Both the position numbers and the translations under genes were made by a program. A stretch of 41,565 bases of DNA from Microbispora sp. (GTDB lineage: Bacteria > Actinomycetota > Actinomycetes > Streptosporangiales > Streptosporangiaceae), in contig JADGHC010000002.1 in the NCBI GenBank assembly GCA_019689655.1, forward strand, positions 1 to 41,565, in the 5' to 3' direction. A model generated the notes under the pieces. The model saw nothing but the letters and a program-made list of their open reading frames with translations, was not told the DNA's origin and searched no databases. Within the stretch, counting starts at the first letter, position 1, and each line of letters starts with the position of its first letter. Positions 10,361-18,956 of this stretch are shown here, piece by piece.

Positions 10361-11152
10361 ATGCGCATCGACCTGTCGGGCAAGACCGCACTCGTCACCG
10401 GTTCGACGCTGGGCATCGGCCTGGCGACCGCCATGGGACTCGCGGAGGCCGGCGCCGCGGTCGTCGTCAACGGCCGCGGCGAGGCCGGCGTGGCGCGGGC
10501 CATCGAGCGGATCAAGGCCGCCCACCCCGGGGCCGACGTGCGCGGCGTGGCCGCCGACCTGGGCAGCGCCGCGGGGTTCGAGACCCTGGCGGCCGCCGTG
10601 CCGCAGGTGGACGTGCTGGTCAACAACCTGGGCATCTTCGAACCGCGCGAGTTCTTCGACATCGACGACGCCGAGTGGCTGCGCTTCTTCGAGATCAACG
10701 TCATGAGCGGGATCCGTGCGGCGCGCGCGTACCTGCCGGGCATGCTGGAGCGCGACTGGGGGAGGATCGTCTTCGTCTCCAGCGAGTCGGCGCTGCAGGT
10801 GCCGCCGGAGATGATGCACTACGGGATGACCAAGACCGCCCAGCTCGCGATCTCCCGCGGCCTGGCCGAGCGGTGCGCCGGCACCGGGGTCACGGTCAAC
10901 GCCGTGCTCCCCGGCCCGACCGCCTCCGAGGGCGTGAGCAACTTCGTGATGGCCCTCGGCGCCACGGCCGACGACCCCCAGGACGCGGTCGACGCGTTCG
11001 TCAAGGAGCACCGGCCGACCTCCATCCTGCGCCGGGCGGCCACCCCGGCCGAGGTCGCGAACATGATCGTCTATCTCTGCTCGCCGCAGGCGGCGGCCAC
11101 GACCGGCGCGAGCGTGTCGGTCGACGGCGGCACCAGGCGTTCCATCGTGTGA
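10361..11152 (+). CDS. SDR family NAD(P)-dependent oxidoreductase
   Basis: GSTLGIG cofactor motif, YGMTK catalytic motif, C-terminal SVDGG. Confidence 0.95.
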   Translation: MRIDLSGKTALVTGSTLGIGLATAMGLAEAGAAVVVNGRGEAGVARAIERIKAAHPGADVRGVAADLGSAAGFETLAAAVPQVDVLVNNLGIFEPREFFDIDDAEWLRFFEINVMSGIRAARAYLPGMLERDWGRIVFVSSESALQVPPEMMHYGMTKTAQLAISRGLAERCAGTGVTVNAVLPGPTASEGVSNFVMALGATADDPQDAVDAFVKEHRPTSILRRAATPAEVANMIVYLCSPQAAATTGASVSVDGGTRRSIV

Positions 11153-11199
11153 GCCGCCCGCACGACGGGCGGCCCGCACCGCCGCGTCGTGCGCAGCGA

Positions 11200-11216
11200 T
11201 CGAAGAAATACCCACC
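11200..11216 (+). promoter_or_regulatory. Candidate operator copy 2 (TCGAAGAAATACCCACC)
   Basis: Shared motif upstream of the second ABC transporter operon. Confidence 0.5.
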
Positions 11217-11249
11217 ATATGTTCCAACATTTGAGGAAGGTTCTACGAC

Positions 11250-12335
11250 ATGGGTGGAGAGACCATGCCTCCTCCGCGCCGGAGGACGGCCGTCACGGTG
11301 CGGCGCGCCACCCCGCTCGCCCTGCCTCTGGCCCTCTGCCTGGCGGCCGGCCTGGCCACCGGATGCGGCGGCTCCACGGCCACCGCCCAGGATGAGGTGC
11401 TGGTCGGCCTGGTCACCAAGACCGACGACAACCCGTTCTACGTCAAGATGAAGGAAGGCGCCCAGGCGCGCAGCAAGCAGCTCGGCTTCCGCCTGCAGTC
11501 CCTGGCGGGCAAGGGGCAGAGCGACAACGACTCCCAGGTCCAGGCCGTCGAGAACCTGGTGGCCGCGGGCGCCAAGGCCATCCTCATCACTCCGGCCGAC
11601 TCCAAGGCGATCCTGCCCGCCATCGACAAGGCACGTGCCAAGGGCGTCCTGGTCCTCGCCCTGGACTCGCCCACCGACCCGGTCTCGGCGACCGACGGCA
11701 CTTTCGCCACCGACAACTACCAGGCCGGCCTCCTCATCGGCCGCTGGGCCAAGGAGACCTTCAAGGACAAGCCGGCGAAGATCGCGATGCTCGACCTGAG
11801 CCCGGCCCAGGTAGCGGTGGACGTGCAGCGTGACCAGGGCTTCCTGGAGGGGTTCGGGATCGACGTCAAGGACCGGACCCGGATCGGCGACGAGTCCGAC
11901 CCGCGGATCGTCGGGCACGAGGTGACGGACGCCAACGAGGAGGGCGGCCGTACGGCGATGGAGAAGCTGCTGCAGAAGGACCGCGGCATCAACCTCGTCT
12001 ACACCATCAACGAACCGGCCGCCGCCGGCGCCTACGAGGCGGTGAAGGCGGCGGGACTGCAGGACTCGGTCACGATCGTCTCCATCGACGGCGGGTGCCC
12101 CGGCGTGCGCAACGTGGCGGGCAAGGTCATCGGGGCGACCTCGATGCAGTTCCCGATCAAGATGGCGACGGACGCCCTGGACGCCGTCGCGGCGTACCTC
12201 AAGGACGGAACGAAGCCCGGCACGTCCGACGGCCTGGAGTTCACCAACACCGGGGTCACCCTCATCACCGACCGCCCGGTGCCCGGCGTGCCGTCGCAGG
12301 ACAGCGCGTGGGGCCTGAAGAACTGCTGGGGGTAA
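11250..12335 (+). CDS. Sugar ABC transporter substrate-binding lipoprotein (FrcB/RbsB type)
   Basis: Lipobox LATGCGG; periplasmic-binding motifs DNPFYVKMKEGAQ and IDGG. Start may be 11265. Confidence 0.92.
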   Translation: MGGETMPPPRRRTAVTVRRATPLALPLALCLAAGLATGCGGSTATAQDEVLVGLVTKTDDNPFYVKMKEGAQARSKQLGFRLQSLAGKGQSDNDSQVQAVENLVAAGAKAILITPADSKAILPAIDKARAKGVLVLALDSPTDPVSATDGTFATDNYQAGLLIGRWAKETFKDKPAKIAMLDLSPAQVAVDVQRDQGFLEGFGIDVKDRTRIGDESDPRIVGHEVTDANEEGGRTAMEKLLQKDRGINLVYTINEPAAAGAYEAVKAAGLQDSVTIVSIDGGCPGVRNVAGKVIGATSMQFPIKMATDALDAVAAYLKDGTKPGTSDGLEFTNTGVTLITDRPVPGVPSQDSAWGLKNCWG

Positions 12336-12338
12336 AGC

Positions 12339-13406
12339 ATGTCCACCAACCAAGCGATCGACGACCGCGGCATCCGCGACGCCGACGCCCGCGGCCGGCG
12401 GGTGGGCGAGCCGCTGACGACGCCGCCCCCGGCGCCGGCGGCCCGCCTCCAGCGCCTGCTGCACGCGCACCCCCTGACCGGCCCGGCGCTGGTGCTCGTC
12501 CTGGCCTGCGTCCTGTTCAGCCTGCTGATCGGGCCGCGGTTCTACCAGCCGGCCAACCTGTCGCTGGTGGTGCAGCAGGTGCAGATCATCGGCATGGTCG
12601 GCGTCGCGCAGACGCTGGTGATCCTCACCGCGGGCATCGACCTGTCCGTGGCGGCGATCATGGTGTTCACGACCGTGGTGGCGGCCCGGCTCGCGGTCGG
12701 CGCCGGCGTGCCCGCGGCACTGGCCCTGCTGGCCGGGTTCGCCGCGGGAGCGGCGTGCGGCGCGGTCAACGGCCTGCTCGTCACCAGGTTCCGGGTGCCG
12801 CCGTTCATCGCCACGCTCGGCACGCTCAACGTGTTCGGGGCGCTCACGCTGCTGGTGTCGGGCAGCCAGACCGTCCGGGGCGCCGACCTGCCCGCGCTGT
12901 TCCTGTGGCCCGGCCAGACGTTCTCGGCGTTCGGCGCGGACATCACCTATGGCAGCGCGCTCGTGCTGGTCGCGTTCCTGTTCGTCGCGCACGTCCTGCG
13001 CCGCACCGCCTGGGGCGAGCACGTCCACGTCACCGGCGACACCCTGGAGGGGGCGCGGCTGAGCGGCATCCGCACCGATCGGGTCCTGCTGTCGGTGTAC
13101 GTCATCGCGGGCCTGATCTGCGCCGTCGCGGGCTGGTTCCTCATCGGCCGGGTCGGCTCGGTGAGCCCCTTCTCCGGGGAGAACGTCAACCTCAGCAGCA
13201 TCACCGCCGTGGTCATCGGCGGGACGAGCCTCTTCGGCGGCCGGGGCCACGTCGCCGGGACGCTCCTGGGAGCCCTGATCGTCGGCGTCTTCAGCAACGG
13301 CCTGACCCTGGCCGGCGTCGACGTCCTCTGGCAGACCTTCACCATCGGCGTGCTCGTCGTCGCGGCCGTCGGCGTCGATCAATGGACGAGGAGGGTGGGA
13401 GGATGA
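12339..13406 (+). CDS. Sugar ABC transporter permease (FrcC type)
   Basis: TAGIDLSVAAIMVF, GDTLEGARLSGI; ATGA overlap with the downstream ATPase. Confidence 0.92.
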   Translation: MSTNQAIDDRGIRDADARGRRVGEPLTTPPPAPAARLQRLLHAHPLTGPALVLVLACVLFSLLIGPRFYQPANLSLVVQQVQIIGMVGVAQTLVILTAGIDLSVAAIMVFTTVVAARLAVGAGVPAALALLAGFAAGAACGAVNGLLVTRFRVPPFIATLGTLNVFGALTLLVSGSQTVRGADLPALFLWPGQTFSAFGADITYGSALVLVAFLFVAHVLRRTAWGEHVHVTGDTLEGARLSGIRTDRVLLSVYVIAGLICAVAGWFLIGRVGSVSPFSGENVNLSSITAVVIGGTSLFGGRGHVAGTLLGALIVGVFSNGLTLAGVDVLWQTFTIGVLVVAAVGVDQWTRRVGG

Positions 13407-14242
13407 TCTCACCTGGCCGCGGCCCCGTACCGGCCGCCAAGACCGTCACCGCGCCGGACCAGGGTTCGCTGCCCGTCCTGGTCGCGCGCGGGCTCACCAA
13501 GCGGTACGGGCACGTCACCGCACTGGACGGCACCGATCTGACCCTGCGCCGGGACGAGGTCCTGGCCGTCATCGGCGACAACGGCGCGGGCAAGTCGACC
13601 CTCATCAAGTGCCTGTCCGGGGCGGTCGTCCCCGACGAGGGCACCATCGAGGTGGACGGCCGGCGGGTCGCGTTCCGCGGACCGCTGGACGCGCGCGCCG
13701 CGGGCATCGAGACCGTGTACCAGCACCTGGCCATCGCACCGGCCCGGGACATCGCCGCCAACCTCTACCTGGGCCGCGAACTGCGCCGCAAGGGGTTCGC
13801 CGGGTGGGGGCTGCGCCTGCTCGACCGCAAGGCGATGCGGGCCAACACCCGGGAACTCCTCGACAGCCTGGGGCTGCTGACGATCCAGAGCCTGGACCAG
13901 GCGGCGGAGACGCTGTCCGGAGGCCAGCGCCAGGGCATCGCCGTCGCGCGCGCCGCGGCCTTCGGCAGCCGCGTCGTCATCATGGACGAGCCGACCGCGG
14001 CGCTCGGCGTGAAGGAGTCGCGCAAGGTCCTCGACCTGATCCTGGAGATCAAGAACCGGGGCATCCCGGTCATCCTGATCAGCCACGACATGCCGCACGT
14101 GTTCGAGGTCGCCGACCGGATCCACATCCAGCGGCTGGGACGGCGCATCGCGTGCGTGCCCACCGCGGACATCACGATGCCGGAGGCCGTGGCCCTGATG
14201 ACCGGGGCCTCCCAGCCGGGACCCGGGCACACCCAGGACTAA
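13403..14242 (+). CDS. Sugar ABC transporter ATP-binding protein, single NBD (FrcA type)
   Basis: Walker A GDNGAGKST, signature LSGGQRQG, Walker B VVIMDEPTAAL. Start set at ATG 13403 rather than the track's 12095. Confidence 0.93.
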   Translation: MISPGRGPVPAAKTVTAPDQGSLPVLVARGLTKRYGHVTALDGTDLTLRRDEVLAVIGDNGAGKSTLIKCLSGAVVPDEGTIEVDGRRVAFRGPLDARAAGIETVYQHLAIAPARDIAANLYLGRELRRKGFAGWGLRLLDRKAMRANTRELLDSLGLLTIQSLDQAAETLSGGQRQGIAVARAAAFGSRVVIMDEPTAALGVKESRKVLDLILEIKNRGIPVILISHDMPHVFEVADRIHIQRLGRRIACVPTADITMPEAVALMTGASQPGPGHTQD

Positions 14243-14245
14243 ATA

Positions 14246-14262
14246 TCGAAGAAACTTCCACG
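14246..14262 (+). promoter_or_regulatory. Candidate operator copy 3 (TCGAAGAAACTTCCACG)
   Basis: Shared motif; a related CGAATTTCCATC follows at 14281. Confidence 0.55.
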
Positions 14263-14320
14263 ATAGAGTAAAGTAGTGAACGAATTTCCATCATCGGCTC
14301 GTGTGAGGGGAGGACGGATC

Positions 14321-15253
14321 GTGCCCTCGCCCTCGATCGTGGCCGCCGGAACGCCCCGGCCGGGCGAGCTGGCTCCCCCCGAGTGGGCCGAGACGGTCCT
14401 GTGGTGGCTCGGTCAGGCCGGTTTCGCCGTGTGGCATCGCGGGACAACCCTCCTGATCGACCCCTACCTGAGCGACAGCCTCGCCGAGAAGTACCGCGGC
14501 CGGTTGTTCCCGCACACCCGGATGCACCCGCCGCCGGTCGATCCGGCACGGCTCACCGGCGTCGGCGTCGTGCTGCACACCCATGGCCACACCGACCACA
14601 TGGATCCGTGGACGATCCGCGACCTGCTGCGCGGAAACAGCCCGCTGTTCGTCGCCCCGCGCGCCGTGCGCGAGCTGGCCCTGGAGCGGGGCATTCCCCC
14701 GGAGCGGCTGCTCGCCGTGAACGCGGGTGAGCGCGTGACGCCACATCCCGAGGTCACCGTCCACGTGGTGCCGGCGGCACACGAACGGCTCGAAACCGAC
14801 GAGAACGGCGACCACCGCTTCCTGGGGTACGTGATCCGGATCGGCGGCATCACGCTCTACCACTCCGGTGACTGCGTTCCCTACCCCGGCCAGGCGGAGC
14901 TTCTGGCCGAGCACGCCGTGGACATCGCGCTGCTGCCGGTCAACGGCCGCGACGCCCACCGGCTCAACAACGGCGTCCCGGGCAACTTCACGGTCCTTGA
15001 GGCGGTGCGGCTGTGCCGGGAAGCGGGCATGGCGACCCTCGTCCCGCACCACATCGGGCTGTTCGACTTCAACACCGTCGATCCGCGGTGGGCCGCCGAG
15101 CAGCTTGAGGCGCATGCCCCTGACCTCCACTGGCTGCTGCCCGAACTCGGCGCGCCGTACGCGCTGGGACCCGCGCCCCGCGACCCGGAAGGAGCATCCC
15201 GCGTGCACGGCGGACGACAGCGTGACGGCCTCGTCGAAGGAGCCACACCGTGA
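14321..15253 (+). CDS. MBL-fold metallo-hydrolase (UlaG-like)
   Basis: HTHGHTDHMD metal-binding motif and GQAGFAVW N-terminus. Start revised to GTG 14321, preceded by GGGGAGGA. Confidence 0.88.
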   Translation: MPSPSIVAAGTPRPGELAPPEWAETVLWWLGQAGFAVWHRGTTLLIDPYLSDSLAEKYRGRLFPHTRMHPPPVDPARLTGVGVVLHTHGHTDHMDPWTIRDLLRGNSPLFVAPRAVRELALERGIPPERLLAVNAGERVTPHPEVTVHVVPAAHERLETDENGDHRFLGYVIRIGGITLYHSGDCVPYPGQAELLAEHAVDIALLPVNGRDAHRLNNGVPGNFTVLEAVRLCREAGMATLVPHHIGLFDFNTVDPRWAAEQLEAHAPDLHWLLPELGAPYALGPAPRDPEGASRVHGGRQRDGLVEGATP

Positions 15254-15948
15254 TCGAGACAGAGGCGCGGATCGGGGAGCTGGGCGTGGTGCCCGTCATC
15301 GCCATCGCCGACGCGGTGGACGCCGGCCCGCTGGGTGAGGCGCTGCTGGACGGGGGCCTGCCCGTAGCGGAGATCACCTTCCGGACGGGCGCCGCCGCCG
15401 ACGCCATCCGCGCGATGCGCCGCGACGCGCCCGGCGTGCTCGTCGGGGCGGGAACCGTGCTCGACGTCACGACGGTCGACGCCGCCCACGAGGCCGGCGC
15501 CCAGTTCGTGGTGACCCCGGGCACCAACCCGGCCGTCATCGAGCGGTGCCGGCGGCTCGGCCTGCCGATCGTCCCGGGCGTCAACTCGCCCACCGGTGTG
15601 GAAACCGTCCGCGCGATGGGGCTGCGCCTGATGAAGTTCTTCCCCGCCGTGCCCAGCGGCGGGATCCCGATGGTCCGTGCCCTGCACGGCCCGTACCCGG
15701 ACGTGCGGTTCATGCCGACGGGCGGCATCACCGCCGAGACCATGGGCGACTGGCTCGCCCAGCCGAACGTCACCGCGGTGGGCGGCACCTGGATCGCGCC
15801 CACCGCGCTGCTGGCCGGCCGCCGGTTCGGCGAGATCGCCCGCCGCGCGGGCGAGGCGGTCCGGATCGCCCGCACGACATCCCGGCACCCGTACGGCGCA
15901 CCCTTCGCGCACGCCGAACCCCCCAGATCCACCCCTGCGAACTATTGA
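15250..15948 (+). CDS. KDPG/KHG-type 2-keto-3-deoxy acid aldolase
   Basis: GAGTVLDVTTVDAAHEAGAQFVVTPGTNP, Schiff-base region LMKFFPA, MPTGGIT. Confidence 0.92.
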   Translation: MIETEARIGELGVVPVIAIADAVDAGPLGEALLDGGLPVAEITFRTGAAADAIRAMRRDAPGVLVGAGTVLDVTTVDAAHEAGAQFVVTPGTNPAVIERCRRLGLPIVPGVNSPTGVETVRAMGLRLMKFFPAVPSGGIPMVRALHGPYPDVRFMPTGGITAETMGDWLAQPNVTAVGGTWIAPTALLAGRRFGEIARRAGEAVRIARTTSRHPYGAPFAHAEPPRSTPANY

Positions 15949-15957
15949 GGAGACAGC

Positions 15958-16794
15958 ATGAGTGACACCTATGTGCCCGCCCCCGGTTCCGCGCTGAGCG
16001 GGCGGGTCGCCATCGTGACCGGCGGCGCGTCCGGCATCGGCGAGGCCGTGGGCCGCATCTTCGCCGCCAACGAGGCCAAGGTCCTGCTCATCGACAAGGA
16101 CCAGCCCCGGCTGGACAAGGTCGCCGCGAGCATCAGGGAGGCCGGCGGCGTCGTGGAGGCCATCCACGCCGACGTCACCGACGAGCAACAGGTGATCGAC
16201 GCCTTCGCCTGGGTCACCCGCACCTGGGGACGCCTGGACCTGCTGGTCAACAGCGCCGGCCGCGACTCGCTGTCCCCGCCGGTCACCGAGGTGACGCTGG
16301 AGGAGTGGAACAAGACCATCGGCCCCAACCTCACCGCCGTGTTCCTGTGCTGCCGCGAGGCCTTCCGGATCATGGAACGGCAGGAGTCGGGAGGCCGGAT
16401 CATCAACATGGGGTCGTCCTCCGCCCGCCTGGCCTCCGGGCCGGGGCACAGCCCGTACCGCGCCTCCAAGCACGGGATGATGGGCTTCAGCAAGAACCTC
16501 CTGCTTGAGGGCAAGGAGAAGGGGATCGGCGTCACCGTCATCAACCCCTCCCACGTCAAGACCCCCATGACGGAGATCATCGACAAGGGCCTCTACGACG
16601 GCGACATCCCCGCCTACCTCGACGGGTGGCTGGACCAGAAGGAAATCGAGGAGGGCATCCACGCCAGCTGCATCGACGTCGGCAACGTCGCCGAGGTCGC
16701 GCTGTACGTCGCCACCCGCACCCCCGACGTCACGATCCCGCAGATCGCCCTGTACCCGACGCACAAGGCGCACCGCTACGGCATGGAAGTCTGA
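15958..16794 (+). CDS. SDR family oxidoreductase
   Basis: TGGASGIGEAVG, YRASK; SD GAGGAGACAGC upstream. Confidence 0.95.
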   Translation: MSDTYVPAPGSALSGRVAIVTGGASGIGEAVGRIFAANEAKVLLIDKDQPRLDKVAASIREAGGVVEAIHADVTDEQQVIDAFAWVTRTWGRLDLLVNSAGRDSLSPPVTEVTLEEWNKTIGPNLTAVFLCCREAFRIMERQESGGRIINMGSSSARLASGPGHSPYRASKHGMMGFSKNLLLEGKEKGIGVTVINPSHVKTPMTEIIDKGLYDGDIPAYLDGWLDQKEIEEGIHASCIDVGNVAEVALYVATRTPDVTIPQIALYPTHKAHRYGMEV

Positions 16795-16803
16795 GGTCGT
16801 GCG

Positions 16804-17895
16804 ATGAAGGCAGCCGTACTCAGGGCACCCAACGTCCTCGACTACACCGACGTGCCCGAACCGGAGCCGTTCGGCGACCGCCCCGTCCTGGTCCGCGTCG
16901 GCGGGGTGGGCGTGTGCGGGTCGGACGTGCTCCGCTTCGGCAAGGGCACGGCCTATCACTATCCCCTCGTGCTTGGCCACGAGTTCTCGGCCGTGGTGGA
17001 GGAGGCCCCCGGCGGCGGGCGGTTCGCGCCCGGCGACAAGGTGGCCGTCTTCCCGCTGCTCCCACGCCCCGACGACCCGCTGACGCAGATCGGCGAGTGG
17101 GCGCTGACCAGCGGGTACGACTACTTCGGCTCCCGCCGCGACGGCGGCATGGCCGAACGCCTGTGGGTGCCCGAGGCCAACCTCATCCCGGTGCCGGCCG
17201 ACGTGCCGCTCGTGCACGCGGCCGTGGTCGAGCCCGCCGCCGTCGCCCTGCATGCCGTGCTCAAGCTGCGCGTGCCCGCCTCCGGCACCGCCCTGGTCAT
17301 CGGCGCCGGGCCCATCGGGGCGCTGGCCGCGCAGTGGCTCCGCATCCTCGGCTGGACCCGGGTGCTGGTCGCCGACGTCGACGAGCGCAAGCTGCGGGTG
17401 ATGGCGGAGCTCGGGTTCGAGACCGTCGACGCCGGTTCGCGCGACACCGTGGAGGCGGCGCGCGAGCTCACCGGCGGCGCGGGGGTGGACGCCGCGATCG
17501 AGGCCGGCGGGTTCGCCGAGACGTTCCTGCAGACCCTGCGGGTGACGGCGCCCGGCGGGCAGGTGCTCGTCCTGGGCGACCTCAAGAGCGACGTGACCAT
17601 CCCCCGGGAGCTGATCTCGTCCCTGATCCGGCGCGAGCTGACCGTGCTGGGCACCTGGAACTCCAAGATCACCCCCGCCGGGCACAGCGAGTGGGAGATG
17701 GTGATCCGCCACCTGCATCAGGGCACTCTCCAGGTGGCCCCGCTCATCAGCCACACCCCGCCGCTGGCGGACGCGCCCGTGGTGCTGGCCGCGATGGCCG
17801 AGCGCCACATGTGGACCAACAAGGTCGTCTTCACCGTCGCCGACGAGGCACGGCGGGAGGCCGACCGGCTCGCCGGGAAGGAGGTCCGGGCATGA
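16804..17895 (+). CDS. Zinc-type MDR alcohol dehydrogenase, polyol-phosphate dehydrogenase (GatD)-like
   Basis: GHEFSAVV, GSRRDGGMAE, GAGPIGALAAQ. Confidence 0.88.
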   Translation: MKAAVLRAPNVLDYTDVPEPEPFGDRPVLVRVGGVGVCGSDVLRFGKGTAYHYPLVLGHEFSAVVEEAPGGGRFAPGDKVAVFPLLPRPDDPLTQIGEWALTSGYDYFGSRRDGGMAERLWVPEANLIPVPADVPLVHAAVVEPAAVALHAVLKLRVPASGTALVIGAGPIGALAAQWLRILGWTRVLVADVDERKLRVMAELGFETVDAGSRDTVEAARELTGGAGVDAAIEAGGFAETFLQTLRVTAPGGQVLVLGDLKSDVTIPRELISSLIRRELTVLGTWNSKITPAGHSEWEMVIRHLHQGTLQVAPLISHTPPLADAPVVLAAMAERHMWTNKVVFTVADEARREADRLAGKEVRA

Positions 17896-18956
17896 GGGCC
17901 GCCATCTTCCACGAACCCGGCAAGATCGTGGTCACCGACGTGCCGGTGCCGCGCATCGAGCCGGACGAGATCCTGATCCGGGTCCGCGCCGCCTCCATCT
18001 GCGGCACCGACCTGCGCATCGCCAAGCACGGCCACTTCAAGCTGCCCTCGGGGCAGACCCGCGTCCTGGGTCATGAGGTGGCCGGGGAGATCGTCGAGGT
18101 GGGCCCGCGCGTCTCGGGATACCGCGTCGGCGACCGGGTGTCCGTCACCCCGAACGTCGGGTGCGGCCACTGCCGTCACTGCCGGGAGGGGCTGAACAAC
18201 ATGTGCCCCGACTACGAGGCGTTCGGCATCACCATCGACGGCGGCTTCGAGGAATATCTCCGCGTGCCCGGCTTCGCCCTCCAGCGGGGCAACGTCTTCC
18301 GGCTCCCGGAGTCGGTGAGCTACGCGGAGGCGGCGCTGACCGAGCCGTTCTCCTGCTGCTACCGCGGCCAGCGGGCACTGGGCGTCGGTTTCGAGGACGT
18401 CGTGGTCGTCGTCGGGGCCGGCCCCATCGGCGCCTTCCACGTGATGCTCGCCCGCCTGGCCGGCGCCAGGAAGATCATCGTGTCGGACCACAGCGCGTCA
18501 CGGCTCGACATCGCCGGTCGCCTGGGAGCCGATGTCCTGGTCGAGGCGTCGCGGCAGGACCTGGTCGCGACGGTGCTGGCCGAGACGCGGGGGCGCGGCG
18601 CCGACGTCGTCATCACCGCCGCGTCCAGCCCGCAGATCCAGTCCGGCGCCGTCGACCTGCTCGCCACCCACGGCCGGGTCAACTTCTTCGCCGGGCTCGG
18701 CCAGGGTGACGCCGTACCCATCGACACCAACAAGCTCCACTACAAAGGCTTGGTCCTGACGGGCACCACGGGCAGCAGCAACGCCGACTACGCGCGCGCC
18801 CTCGAACTCGTGGGGCAGCAGCGGGTCCGCCTCGGCGAGCTGGTCAGCGCCACGTTCCCCATCGACCGGATCGACGAGGCGTTCGAGCACTCCGCGTCCG
18901 GCGCAGGGATGAAAGCCATGGTGGTCTTCGACGACTCCGAGGAGGTCGCGCCATGA
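17892..18956 (+). CDS. Zinc-dependent MDR alcohol/polyol dehydrogenase
   Basis: GHEVAGEIVEVG, structural Zn motif CGHCRHCREGLNNMC, GAGPIGAFH. Start ATG 17892. Confidence 0.92.
   Translation: MRAAIFHEPGKIVVTDVPVPRIEPDEILIRVRAASICGTDLRIAKHGHFKLPSGQTRVLGHEVAGEIVEVGPRVSGYRVGDRVSVTPNVGCGHCRHCREGLNNMCPDYEAFGITIDGGFEEYLRVPGFALQRGNVFRLPESVSYAEAALTEPFSCCYRGQRALGVGFEDVVVVVGAGPIGAFHVMLARLAGARKIIVSDHSASRLDIAGRLGADVLVEASRQDLVATVLAETRGRGADVVITAASSPQIQSGAVDLLATHGRVNFFAGLGQGDAVPIDTNKLHYKGLVLTGTTGSSNADYARALELVGQQRVRLGELVSATFPIDRIDEAFEHSASGAGMKAMVVFDDSEEVAP

Noticed and set aside
11001-13412. 803-aa minus-strand ORF
   Set aside because: Antisense to SBP/permease genes with clear motifs; no recognisable domain.
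14881-17808. 975-aa minus-strand ORF opposite the aldolase/SDR/MDR genes
   Set aside because: Antisense shadow of strongly supported + strand genes; composition is His/Gly/Asp-rich without family motifs.
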